DNA of 64,000 nt, taken from the NCBI RefSeq assembly GCF_002954705.1, contig NZ_MSCO01000001.1, positions 1,284,138 to 1,348,137 of the forward strand, read 5' to 3'. Shown piece by piece: positions 44,584-53,257 of this stretch. This DNA comes from Aliivibrio sifiae. GTDB taxonomy: Bacteria; Pseudomonadota; Gammaproteobacteria; Enterobacterales; Vibrionaceae. Below the pieces are notes generated by a model that made no database searches, had not been told where the DNA came from, and saw nothing but the letters and a program-made list of their open reading frames with translations. Every line of letters begins with the position of its first letter. Position 1 is the stretch's first letter. Position numbers and translations under genes: made by a program.

Positions 44584-45968
44584 GTGAGTTACCGAAAGGG
44601 TGGGTTGAAACGACACTTGGAAATGTAGCAAAATGGTCTTCTGGTGGTACACCAAGCCGCAAGAATACAGCATATTACAATGGGGATGTTCCGTGGATTA
44701 AAACCGGAGATTTGGGAGTACGATATTTAGAAGAAGCTAGCGAGAATATTTCAAATGAAGGTTTGAAAAACTCCAGCGCTAAGCTGTTCCCTAAAAACTC
44801 AGTTGCAATTGCTATGTATGGAGCTACGATTGGCAAAACTTCAATATTGAATATTGAAGCAGCAACTAATCAAGCATGCGGGGTTGCTATTCCAAACGCT
44901 TCTCTATCGTCTATATTTTTGTATTACCTTTTAAAAAATGAAAAAGAAGGTTTCATTGCGCGAGGTAAAGGTGGTGCTCAGCCTAATATTTCTCAAACAA
45001 TAATTAAAGAGTACCCGATTTGGCTACCGCCACTAAACGAACAAATCCGCATTACCAACAAGTTAGATTCTATTCTTGCCAAGGTCGATAAAGCTCAAGC
45101 TCGTTTAAATAAAATTCCAGCAATCCTAAAACGTTTCCGCCAATCGGTATTGGCTGCTGCAACGTCTGGGGAGTTGACGAAAGAGTGGCGTGAGGTAGAA
45201 GGGCTAAGTAAGGATACGTGGCAACCAGTATCCATTGATGATTTGTCCAATAGAGCGTTTGATGGTCCATTTGGTTCAAAACTAAAAACAGCTGACTATA
45301 CAGATAATGGTATCAAAGTCGCTAGGCTTGAAAATATTGGGCATTTAGTATTTAACTCAGCAAAAGAAACGTTTATTAGCGAAGTTAAGTATCAGGACCT
45401 TATTAAGAATACAATTGAACATAATGATGTTTTATTTTCGTCATTCGTAGATGAAGAGATAAGAACTTGTTTGTTCGATGAACGTTTTGGTACGTATATA
45501 AACAAAGCCGATTGTTTTTGTATTCGACCAAATAAAGAAATGGTATCTCCTGAATATTTGATGTACTCGCTAGCCTGTAAACATACTTACGAAAAAATCA
45601 AAAAACAGGTGCATGGTGCAACGAGGCCGCGAGTCAATTTAAGGTATTTAAAGTCATTTGAAATATCTTTACCTAGCTCAGAAGAGCAATCAGCCGTTGT
45701 TGAAAAAATCAACCAGCTCTTTCATAAAGCCGATAAAGTCGAAAAACAATACCTAGACGCGAAAGCTCGTTTAGATCGCCTAACTCAGTCTATTCTAGCC
45801 AAAGCGTTTCGAGGTGAGTTAGTACCACAAGATCCAAACGATGAACCTGCGGAACAACTGTTAGATCGTATCTTGAAAGAACGACTTTCCCAGCAACAAA
45901 AAGCAGATAAACTAAAGAAGACAACTAAAAAACGCGCAATCAAAGCCAAAGTCGCAGACAAAGGGTAA
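44580..45968 (+). CDS. hsdS: Type I restriction specificity subunit (HsdS, system 2)
   Basis: The 462-aa S subunit has two TRDs: the first begins LPKGWVETTLGNVAKWSSGGTPSR (about 4-27), the second DTWQPVSIDDLSNRAFDGPFGSKLK (about 213-237). Helical conserved regions follow each TRD (ITNKLDSILAKVDKAQARLNKIPAILKRFRQ and VVEKINQLFHKADKVEKQYLDAKARLDRLTQSILAKAFRGELV). A basic tail (KKTTKKRAIKAKV) ends the protein. GTG start at 44580 overlaps the hsdM stop. Recognition site unknown. Confidence 0.93.
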   Translation: MSELPKGWVETTLGNVAKWSSGGTPSRKNTAYYNGDVPWIKTGDLGVRYLEEASENISNEGLKNSSAKLFPKNSVAIAMYGATIGKTSILNIEAATNQACGVAIPNASLSSIFLYYLLKNEKEGFIARGKGGAQPNISQTIIKEYPIWLPPLNEQIRITNKLDSILAKVDKAQARLNKIPAILKRFRQSVLAAATSGELTKEWREVEGLSKDTWQPVSIDDLSNRAFDGPFGSKLKTADYTDNGIKVARLENIGHLVFNSAKETFISEVKYQDLIKNTIEHNDVLFSSFVDEEIRTCLFDERFGTYINKADCFCIRPNKEMVSPEYLMYSLACKHTYEKIKKQVHGATRPRVNLRYLKSFEISLPSSEEQSAVVEKINQLFHKADKVEKQYLDAKARLDRLTQSILAKAFRGELVPQDPNDEPAEQLLDRILKERLSQQQKADKLKKTTKKRAIKAKVADKG

Positions 45969-45975
45969 GACGGAT

Positions 45976-47121
45976 ATGAATCAATCACTCTCACTAGTCA
46001 ATATCAAAGCCAACAACTTTAAGTCGTTGGTGGATTTTTCACTGCCGTTTAGCAAGTTTAACTGTTTAGTTGGCCTAAATGGTTCAGGTAAATCGACGGT
46101 ATTGCAGTTTATTGATTTTCTCTCTCAGCAGGTGAGTGGAGATATTGATGAATGGCTTGAAAGCCGTCAGTGGAGTGCGCGAGACCTTAATTCAACGCTT
46201 ACTAAACAATCCAATATTACTTTTACAGTAGATCTTAATTTCGCAGGCAAGCCTGTTATTTGGGAAGGCAGTTTTAACCGAACAGATCTGTACTGTACGG
46301 CTGAGAAAATCACTTGGAATGGTAAAACGCTGCTTAATGTTGCTGATGGGAAGTTCTCGCTACCAACAGAAGGTATTCAAGCGCCTATTACCTTTGATTA
46401 TCAAGGTTCGATTCTGTCTCAACTAAGAAAAAATCAGCTACCGTTTGAATTAGAAGAGTTTAAAAATTTCTTCAAAGAGCTAAATGCATTAGACATGCTT
46501 TCACCCGATATGCTTCGTGACCAACACATCAGCGGTAAAACATTGGGTGCGGGTGGCAAGATGCTATCGAGCTTTATTAGCAATATGGACAAAGACGAGA
46601 AATCGAGCTTAGTTGCAACCCTTAAAGGCTTGTACCCAAACTTGGTTAAGGTTGACGCTACTGTCCAAAAGTCTGCGGGTACAGTAAGGCTTGAGATAGA
46701 AGAAAAGTTTGGTGAGAAAACCATTAAAACCGAAGCAAGGCACATTAACGATGGTTTACTTCGCTTTATGGCAATTTTTGCCCAACTGACTAAAAAGCAA
46801 AGTGCGCTATTGCTTGATGAGATAGAAAACGGTGTTAACCCTGAGCTTATCGAAAAACTGGTGGACAGCTTAGTTGCAGCAAATACCCAAGTTATTGTTA
46901 CCACCCATAGCCCAATGATCCTTAACTACATGGAAGATGAAGTGGCTAAAACTGGCGTTGTTTATTTATATAAGAATAAAGCAGGCGCAACTCAAGCCAT
47001 TCGTTTATTTGATATACCATCGATGCAACGCAAGTTGAAATTCATGGGACCTGGTGAAGCCTACGAAGATACTATGCTTGAGAATCTGGCATCTGAAATT
47101 GCCACATTAACAATCATTTGA
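45976..47121 (+). CDS. AAA ATPase (AAA_21/OLD-like) paired with DUF4276
   Basis: A 381-aa ABC-type ATPase: Walker A GLNGSGKS (33-40), Walker B LLLDEIENG (D281, E282) and THSPMILN (about 313-320) are all present. There is no C-terminal Toprim domain as in OLD nucleases. The next gene encodes a Toprim-like DUF4276 protein, so together they form a split OLD-like pair. It follows hsdS after 7 bases and is probably co-transcribed. Such pairs (for example AriA-AriB in PARIS) act as phage-triggered effectors; the trigger here is unknown. Confidence 0.85.
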   Translation: MNQSLSLVNIKANNFKSLVDFSLPFSKFNCLVGLNGSGKSTVLQFIDFLSQQVSGDIDEWLESRQWSARDLNSTLTKQSNITFTVDLNFAGKPVIWEGSFNRTDLYCTAEKITWNGKTLLNVADGKFSLPTEGIQAPITFDYQGSILSQLRKNQLPFELEEFKNFFKELNALDMLSPDMLRDQHISGKTLGAGGKMLSSFISNMDKDEKSSLVATLKGLYPNLVKVDATVQKSAGTVRLEIEEKFGEKTIKTEARHINDGLLRFMAIFAQLTKKQSALLLDEIENGVNPELIEKLVDSLVAANTQVIVTTHSPMILNYMEDEVAKTGVVYLYKNKAGATQAIRLFDIPSMQRKLKFMGPGEAYEDTMLENLASEIATLTII

Positions 47122-47143
47122 TAGCTAAAGAGGGCATTAAAGC

Positions 47144-47839
47144 ATGTATTTAGTTGTCAGTGGTGAAGGTGAAACCGATATCGGTAAGAGCAATGAAGCG
47201 ATTGGGCCGCTCAGTAAACTGATAGATAAGTATATTGAGCCACATTCTGGTTTTTCATTGCTAGAAGCAGAAATGCTTGAAGTGGTGCATGAAACTGAAA
47301 TTACTCGTATTTCTAAAGATAAAACTATTATTAAACCTCTTTCGAGAAGCGGTAAAAAGCAAGGCAAAGAAACTAGAGAATTTTATCGTGCGGCAAGAGC
47401 ATTAGCTCATGTTGCATCGAACCCTGAAAGACAACCTAGTCTAGCTGTGTTATTTCATGACTCTGATAGTAATAAATGGCCCGACTATCAATCAAAACGT
47501 CAATCTATGATTACTGGCTTTGAAGCTCAAGGTTTTGATAATGGTGTTCCTTTTGTTGCTCAGCCTAAATCAGAAGCATGGTTATTATGTGCGTTAAAAA
47601 ACGGCTATCAAAACTGCACGGCATTTGAAGGGCGTTCGGGCAATGACGATTCACCACATTCTCTAAAAGGTGAGTTGGAAATGCATTTAGGTGAACCCGC
47701 AACCCGAGTAAAACTCAATGAGCTTGTCGATGATGGCGAAATCGATCTTGCTCAAATCGCAGATATGAAGTCGATGACTGATTTTCAAGAGTCGATGAAA
47801 GAAGTACTAGGACGTATGTTGGGTAGGCCAATCGAATAG
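47144..47839 (+). CDS. DUF4276 (Toprim-like) protein
   Basis: The 231-aa protein begins MYLVVSGEGETDIG, the Glu-containing first strand of the DUF4276/Toprim-like fold. LAVLFHDSDSNKWPD (about 105-120) supplies the Asp pair, and FVAQPKSEAWLLCAL (about 138-152) is another conserved DUF4276 stretch. DUF4276 proteins regularly accompany AAA ATPases in defence loci and are presumed nucleases or effectors. It is 22 bases after the ATPase gene. The 176 bases that follow contain no gene. Confidence 0.82.
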   Translation: MYLVVSGEGETDIGKSNEAIGPLSKLIDKYIEPHSGFSLLEAEMLEVVHETEITRISKDKTIIKPLSRSGKKQGKETREFYRAARALAHVASNPERQPSLAVLFHDSDSNKWPDYQSKRQSMITGFEAQGFDNGVPFVAQPKSEAWLLCALKNGYQNCTAFEGRSGNDDSPHSLKGELEMHLGEPATRVKLNELVDDGEIDLAQIADMKSMTDFQESMKEVLGRMLGRPIE

Positions 47840-48015
47840 ATATTTTCATAATTACAAATAAGAATAAAGATGAGATTAAATAGACTTAAGTTAGTTGGTA
47901 GATACAAATCGATTTTAAAGCGCTTTGTTTTCAGGTTATAGCGAATAAGCCAGATAGTGATATTTCTTCGTTTATCGAAACGATTAATCAATCGTATGCT
48001 AGGAGACGCATTTAA

Positions 48016-50433
48016 ATGGCTATATATTGTGGTGACAAGAATTCTACTCATTTACTTAACAACATGTCGGAATTCAAAGAGCGTTGTTTAATTCAAGGTC
48101 GTTCTCTTTTCACGGAACTCACAGTTTGGGATTCACCAACGTGCCAAGAGCTCATTGATTATTTTGTTGAAAACTTAGATGAAGGCGATGGTGACTTTTT
48201 TGAAAAGTTAGAAACTCAACTGGCAAACTCTTCTCCAAAAGCGAAAGTACTTGCGTCTGAAATGCTGTGGTTAATGTTTCTTTGTCCAAGTAACACAGGG
48301 GCTGAATCTAAGAGAAAAAGCATTGAACGTGTTTTTTCGTGGAGTGGGTTTGAAATTGATCTTGAACCTAGACAGAAATACCTATCTGATGAGGCTCTAA
48401 CGGGCATTGGCAGTGCTGGAACTGCTTACAATACAGGCCGTTGGCGCGAGCTTGTTTATGTTATCCGCTTGGTTGAAGCTTTGCTAAAGCTCTCTGAACT
48501 GGAGAGAAAAGAGCTTTTGAGTGATGTTGAACGGTTGCCTCGATGGTTGGAGTCTATTCCCGAAAATGGTTCTAGGCAGTTTCGTCATATGTTTTTGTAC
48601 CTGTTGTTTCCAGATGCCCATGAGCGCATCTTCGGTAGCACGGATAGAAAGTCTATTTTAACGACTTTATCAGATATCACGAGTGCTCAATATAACCGAA
48701 TGGATACTAAGGAAGCTGACGCTAAACTGTTGGCGCTAAGGCAATCATTTGAAGCTGAGTACGGTACTCAAGAGCTTGACTACTATGTCGAGCCATTACG
48801 CTCAAAATGGAAACAGCCTAAAGCTGCTTTAACTGGTGACATAAAAGAACCAGAACAGGAGTATGACGTGAAGACTAATGACGTAAACCAAACGCTTAAT
48901 ACAATCTTATATGGTCCTCCAGGTACGGGGAAAACATACACCACAATCAATAAAGCATTGCAGATTGTAGCTCCTGATTTTTATCTTGAAAATAAAGACA
49001 ACCGTGAAAAGCTAAAAGATCGCTTTGACGAACTCTTGAATAATAATCGAATTGGATTTGTGACTTTCCACCAGAGCTTTAGTTACGAAGATTTTGTTGA
49101 AGGTCTTAAAGCATCAACGACAGAAGATAAGCAGATTAGCTATGATGTCGAAGATGGTATCTTCAAAAGTATGTGTAATTCTGCAAGTGTAAAAGCAACA
49201 GTTAATACTGAACAACAAGCGTTAGATATATCCAATAGAAAAATCTGGAAGATGTCATTAGGAGATACATCTGGAGAAGATGCTTTCATTTATCAACAAT
49301 GTATTGAAAATAATTATGTTCTTTTAGGCTATGGTTATGACATTGATTTCTCTAATACAGCTAATCGAAAAGAGGTAATTGAAGCCTATCGTACTAATGA
49401 AGTTATTATTGAAAAAGAAAGCAGTGATTACAGAGTCACATCGGTAAATAACTTTAAGAACGAAATGAGTATTGGTGATTTAGTTGTCATTTCTGATGGT
49501 AACCGTAAGTTTAGGGCGATTGCTGAAATTACGAGTGATTATATCTTTGATGAAACTTTAGTGAGTGATAATGGATATTCTCAAGTAAGAAAAGTAACTT
49601 GGCATCGAGTGTATGAGCCGTCATTACCTGTAGATGAGTTATTCAAAAAGAATTTATCTCAAATGACATTATATCGCCTTTATGGCGCAACTATTGATTT
49701 AGATAAGTTACAGGGTATCTTTTCAGTCCCTTCGATAGAAGAAAAAACAGAAATAAACAATGATCGTGTACTTATCATCGATGAAATTAACCGAGGTAAT
49801 ATCTCGAATATCTTTGGTGAGTTAATTACATTGATTGAACCAAGTAAGCGTAGTGGTGGCGCGGAGTCTTTGTCTGTGAAGTTACCGTATTCAAAAGAGA
49901 CGTTTTCTGTACCATCAAACTTGCACATCATAGGTACGATGAATACCGCAGATAAATCACTGGCACAGCTCGATATCGCACTTCGTCGCCGCTTTGAATT
50001 TGTTGAAATGATGACAAATTACGAGTTACTTAAAGGAATTCCAGATATCGAAGGCATTAACGTTGCTAAGCTTGTTAGAACCATGAATCAACGTATTGAA
50101 TTATTGTATGACCGAGAGCATACGATTGGTCATAGTTTCTTTTTACCGTTATTTGATAATCCAAGTCTACAATTATTAGCAGAGATCTTTGAGCTACAGA
50201 TCTTACCGTTATTAGAAGAGTACTTCTTTGAAGATTGGGAGCGTGTAGGGCAAGTACTTGGTGATCATTTAAAAGATAACCATGAGTTACGTTTTGTTAT
50301 TGAACAATTTGGTAATAGTGAGATCGCTGAGTTAATGGGCGATGATTGGGAAGTTCAAGGAATACAGCCTTATTGCCGTAATCAAAAAGCATTTAAAAAC
50401 CCTCAAGCGTATATCGGTGTTTATACTCGATGA
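48016..50433 (+). CDS. mcrB: McrB-like AAA+ GTPase with EVE-like insertion
   Basis: An 805-aa motor subunit of an McrBC-type modification-dependent restriction system. Residues 1-265 are a helical N-terminal region of unknown family. The AAA+ core has Walker A GPPGTGKT (300-307), Walker B VLIIDEINRG (585-594), IGTMNTADKSL (sensor 1) and LRRRFEF (Arg finger). Between Walker A and Walker B, residues about 408-535 (IWKMSLGD ... VLLGYGYDIDF ... GDLVVISDG ... VRKVTWHRVYE) look like an EVE/PUA-type modified-base reader. In E. coli McrB the reader is N-terminal instead. AGGAG at 48001 precedes the ATG. Confidence 0.87.
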   Translation: MAIYCGDKNSTHLLNNMSEFKERCLIQGRSLFTELTVWDSPTCQELIDYFVENLDEGDGDFFEKLETQLANSSPKAKVLASEMLWLMFLCPSNTGAESKRKSIERVFSWSGFEIDLEPRQKYLSDEALTGIGSAGTAYNTGRWRELVYVIRLVEALLKLSELERKELLSDVERLPRWLESIPENGSRQFRHMFLYLLFPDAHERIFGSTDRKSILTTLSDITSAQYNRMDTKEADAKLLALRQSFEAEYGTQELDYYVEPLRSKWKQPKAALTGDIKEPEQEYDVKTNDVNQTLNTILYGPPGTGKTYTTINKALQIVAPDFYLENKDNREKLKDRFDELLNNNRIGFVTFHQSFSYEDFVEGLKASTTEDKQISYDVEDGIFKSMCNSASVKATVNTEQQALDISNRKIWKMSLGDTSGEDAFIYQQCIENNYVLLGYGYDIDFSNTANRKEVIEAYRTNEVIIEKESSDYRVTSVNNFKNEMSIGDLVVISDGNRKFRAIAEITSDYIFDETLVSDNGYSQVRKVTWHRVYEPSLPVDELFKKNLSQMTLYRLYGATIDLDKLQGIFSVPSIEEKTEINNDRVLIIDEINRGNISNIFGELITLIEPSKRSGGAESLSVKLPYSKETFSVPSNLHIIGTMNTADKSLAQLDIALRRRFEFVEMMTNYELLKGIPDIEGINVAKLVRTMNQRIELLYDREHTIGHSFFLPLFDNPSLQLLAEIFELQILPLLEEYFFEDWERVGQVLGDHLKDNHELRFVIEQFGNSEIAELMGDDWEVQGIQPYCRNQKAFKNPQAYIGVYTR

Positions 50434-51731
50434 TAAGTAAAAAGAGCAATCTTATTATTAAGGTGCGTGAGTTTGGTTTGTTGCTCAATGGCGGCGACAA
50501 ATCAGACATTGATTGCCATTCAATAACGAAAAAAGCATTTGAATGGTTATTAGTGAACGGACAAAGTGCTAATGACAAATCAGTTGAATTAGTTAGAGTC
50601 AAAAAGTACGGTAAAGAGATAGCACTTCAAGTTGTTAACTATGTTGGAGTGCTAGAAATGCCATGTGGTACGCGTATTGAGATTCTACCTAAGATATCAG
50701 ATCAAAATGATTCAGAGGCTGCGAAGAAAGTATTATTAAAAATGCTTTCAACGGTAAATAAACTGTCTATGCAGCAATTTGAACAATCTTCTTTAAAGAC
50801 AGTAAAACTGCCATTGTTTGAGGTTCTGATAGGGTATTTTTTAAAAGAGGTCGCTGATGTTGTTAAACGTGGTATTCGTAGTGAGTATAAACGTGTAGAA
50901 GCAAAAACACCGTATTTGAAAGGGCAACTTCAAACATCAAAGCAGCTTCGTGAGCGTCCGGGGTGCCAAAATCGTTTTAACGTATCTTATGATCAATTTT
51001 CTTCTGACCGATCAGAAAATAGATTAATACATTCATCATTGAAGCAAGTGTTGAAATGGACGAAGAGCAATGAGAACCATCGTTTAGGTAAAGAGTTATT
51101 ATTTGTTTTTGATGAAATTCCATTATCATCGAACTATTCTTTAGATTTCAGAAAGTGGTCTGTTGATCGTTCGTTAGTGCATTATCTAAATGTAAAACCA
51201 TGGTGTGAGTTAATTTTGAGTTATCAATCGCCAATTGCTTTATCTGGTGTACATAAAGGTATTTCTTTTCTGTTCCCAATGGAAACTCTGTTTGAGCGAT
51301 ATGTGGCGATAAAACTACAAAAAGATCTGCCGCCACATTTGAAGTTAAAAACACAAGCAAGTAGCCAATCTTTAGTTTCTCATACTCCACCTAATGCAGA
51401 GAAAGAGCAGGGATGGTTTAAATTAAAACCTGATATTGTGATTAGTGAAAAGCAAACCAATAAAGCGGTTTGTGTTGCTGATACTAAGTGGAAGCGAATA
51501 TACGAGAATCAAGGAACTGCTAAAGAGAAATATGGAATAAGCCAAGCCGATATGTATCAAATGTTTGCTTATGGCCATAAATACTTAGAAGGAGAGGGTG
51601 TGTTGTATTTAATTTACCCTAAGCATTCTCAGTTTAATGATTTGTTAGAACCATTTAAATTTAGTGATAAGTTGACGGTTAAAGCTGTGACGTATGATTT
51701 AGATTCTGATAAGTGTGACGTTTCTTTTTAA
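50430..51731 (+). CDS. mcrC: McrC-like nuclease subunit
   Basis: A 433-aa McrC homologue. The C-terminal PD-(D/E)xK nuclease shows LKPDIVISEKQTNKAVCVADTKWKRIY (Asp ... Asp-x-Lys) followed by QADMYQMFAYGHKY. The N-terminal half (MPCGTRIEILPKIS; VKRGIRSEYKRVEAKTPYLKGQL) is the conserved McrB-interacting region. The start overlaps the McrB stop by 4 bases (ATGA), so the subunits are translationally coupled. All catalytic residues appear intact. Confidence 0.92.
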   Translation: MISKKSNLIIKVREFGLLLNGGDKSDIDCHSITKKAFEWLLVNGQSANDKSVELVRVKKYGKEIALQVVNYVGVLEMPCGTRIEILPKISDQNDSEAAKKVLLKMLSTVNKLSMQQFEQSSLKTVKLPLFEVLIGYFLKEVADVVKRGIRSEYKRVEAKTPYLKGQLQTSKQLRERPGCQNRFNVSYDQFSSDRSENRLIHSSLKQVLKWTKSNENHRLGKELLFVFDEIPLSSNYSLDFRKWSVDRSLVHYLNVKPWCELILSYQSPIALSGVHKGISFLFPMETLFERYVAIKLQKDLPPHLKLKTQASSQSLVSHTPPNAEKEQGWFKLKPDIVISEKQTNKAVCVADTKWKRIYENQGTAKEKYGISQADMYQMFAYGHKYLEGEGVLYLIYPKHSQFNDLLEPFKFSDKLTVKAVTYDLDSDKCDVSF

Positions 51732-51814
51732 AGTAAGGGCAATCATTACATCGGATTGATTGTGCTAACTAGGCTAGGTAGGTACTTTATATTGATTAGC
51801 CCAATCGAATAAGG

Positions 51815-52093
51815 TTAATCAATCGGAAACTTTTGCTTTTGGTGGAGGACGCGCATTATTTTAATACTTTCTCCATCAATCATGTATGAAACAATCATTG
51901 ATATTTCAGGAATAATGAGTAATCGCCCTCTAACATTCTCACGTTGCACACCCATTAAAGGTTGCTCTAACAAAGTCTCAACCTTCTGCTCAATGGTGTT
52001 ATCTGTTCTTTCTGCGACATCTGGATTAAAGTCATAAAGAAATTCAAATATTTTCTCACGATCATTTAAAGAGTCTTCTTCCCAAAAAATCAT
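51815..52093 (-). CDS. RelE/ParE-family toxin
   Basis: A 92-aa ParE/RelE-type protein: an N-terminal helical hairpin (REKIFEFLYDFNPDVAERTDNTIEQKVETLLEQPLMGV), then strands with the conserved Arg (ENVRGRLLIIPEISMIVSYMIDGESIKIMRVLHQKQKFP). The family either cleaves ribosome-bound mRNA (RelE) or poisons gyrase (ParE); the sequence alone does not decide. Its start follows the antitoxin stop directly. It closes the second defence block. Confidence 0.88.
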   Translation of the reverse strand: MIFWEEDSLNDREKIFEFLYDFNPDVAERTDNTIEQKVETLLEQPLMGVQRENVRGRLLIIPEISMIVSYMIDGESIKIMRVLHQKQKFPID

Positions 52094-52372
52094 TTATCTT
52101 TGGCCTCGAATTCGAGCTTTACGCTCAGCCATTGTTTCTTTTGCTTCATTATGATTAATAAAGTTAGCTTTTCCTGAGTCGAATTTATTGAAAGCTAAAT
52201 TTACTTGCTCAGTTAACCATTGATCGTGTGATAAGGCTTTGCGCTGTTGCTCTGCCATTTCCTCTGTCAGTTCTCGGCAAGCATCACTTAGAGTACGCCC
52301 TTGGCTCTCAGCAAATTGTTGTGCTAATAGTTTAACTTCATCATTAACTCGGAATTGAATTCTAGTATCCAT
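52094..52372 (-). CDS. RelB/DinJ-type antitoxin
   Basis: A 92-aa protein whose N-terminus (MDTRIQFRVNDEVKLLAQQFAESQGRTLSDACRELTEEMA) is a ribbon-helix-helix of the RelB/DinJ kind, able to bind its own operator. The charged C-terminal part wraps the toxin. It is first in the two-gene operon, as usual for type II toxin-antitoxin pairs, and abuts the toxin gene without a gap. Confidence 0.87.
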   Translation of the reverse strand: MDTRIQFRVNDEVKLLAQQFAESQGRTLSDACRELTEEMAEQQRKALSHDQWLTEQVNLAFNKFDSGKANFINHNEAKETMAERKARIRGQR

Positions 52373-52687
52373 AATTTAATCCTTAAGAATGCGTACACAC
52401 AAATGTTAGCACATTATTAAGTAGTCGCAACTAACAATCTGCTTAAGAGTGACATAGTATTAGATAATGACGAGGTAGAAGCGGTGCAGGTAAAAGTAAC
52501 GTCATCTCCTTCTTTAAACGGTTTAAATCGTTAATGGATGTTTTTCTAAACTAAACTTTTATTTATAAATAACTGGCACCAAACAAGCAAAATCCGCTGA
52601 TAAAGCTATTTATTACTTGTGCATACATCTTATTTTTATGACAATGGTCGAAGTTATTTGGCAAACAGATGAAGTTGTGAGAAAAGT
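52373..52687. other. Spacer between toxin-antitoxin pair and LysM lipoprotein gene
   Basis: These 315 bases contain no gene. They must hold the promoter of the antitoxin (minus strand) and of the lipoprotein (plus strand). No tRNA fragment or clear att-like repeat is seen, so the right boundary of the second accessory block is not resolved. Confidence 0.5.
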
Positions 52688-53119
52688 ATGAAACAGACAA
52701 AAAATATTATTCTAGTCGCGTCGCTAATGTCTACATTAGTTCTTACTGGCTGTGCATCAAATGATGAACTTATTGCTCAGCAAAAAAATCAGACAGAACA
52801 AATAAGCGCCCTAGAATCAAAAGTAGGTACGTTAGAGTCTAAAGTGAATACACTAGAAACTGAATTACAATCACAAAAAGACACTGACAGTGAAATTTAC
52901 CAAACGGTTCGCAAATTAGATGCTGAGCAAAATGAGCTTAAAGCTCAAGCGCAAAAGCAAGTTGATGAAGCGGTTATGTATTACACAATCAAGCAAGATG
53001 ATACGTTATACAGCATTGCAAGAGAGCAAGGTATTGCATTAGAAGATTTACTTCAATTGAATCCTCAAATCGATAACCCTAAACGTCTGCTTATTGGCGA
53101 TGTAATTAATACTAAATAG
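52688..53119 (+). CDS. LysM-domain lipoprotein
   Basis: The 143-aa protein begins with a lipoprotein signal ending in LTGC (C22). A heptad-repeat coiled coil (about 35-95; ALESKVGTLESKVNTLETEL) resembling Lpp-like stalks follows, then one LysM domain (YYTIKQDDTLYSIAREQGIALEDLLQLNPQI ... LLIGDVI, about 97-141). It should link the outer membrane to peptidoglycan. Residues after the lipid cysteine are A-S-N, so outer-membrane sorting is expected. Followed by its own terminator. Confidence 0.88.
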   Translation: MKQTKNIILVASLMSTLVLTGCASNDELIAQQKNQTEQISALESKVGTLESKVNTLETELQSQKDTDSEIYQTVRKLDAEQNELKAQAQKQVDEAVMYYTIKQDDTLYSIAREQGIALEDLLQLNPQIDNPKRLLIGDVINTK

Positions 53120-53188
53120 TCATGTTTTAAAGAGGTTATAACTTTACGAAGTTCGGCATCTTAATATCTATAAACTATTTAGCATAAA

Positions 53189-53226
53189 AGAGCATGTTGG
53201 TTGTAATCACAATATGCTCTTTTTTT
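53189..53226 (+). terminator. Terminator after the LysM lipoprotein gene
   Basis: AGAGCAT ... ATGCTCT with an 18-base loop and a following run of T; located 70 bases beyond the lipoprotein stop and before the EamA gene. Confidence 0.7.
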
Positions 53227-53257
53227 ATTTTCCTCATCATTACTATTAAGCCCTTTT

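Noticed and set aside
46434-46904. Minus-strand open frame of about 156 codons inside the AAA ATPase gene.
   Set aside because: The plus-strand frame holds Walker motifs and operon spacing; the antisense product is serine-rich low-complexity sequence typical of a shadow.
52373-52440. Possible integron attC/VCR site near the toxin-antitoxin pair, because such pairs are often Vibrio cassettes.
   Set aside because: No paired core sites (GTTRRRY and RYYYAAC) with an imperfect stem could be found.
31806-52571. TTATTTATAAAT at both edges of the second defence block (about 31809 and 52560) as a possible att duplication.
   Set aside because: Only about 12 AT-only bases; expected by chance in such AT-rich DNA, and no integrase or transposase lies inside the block.
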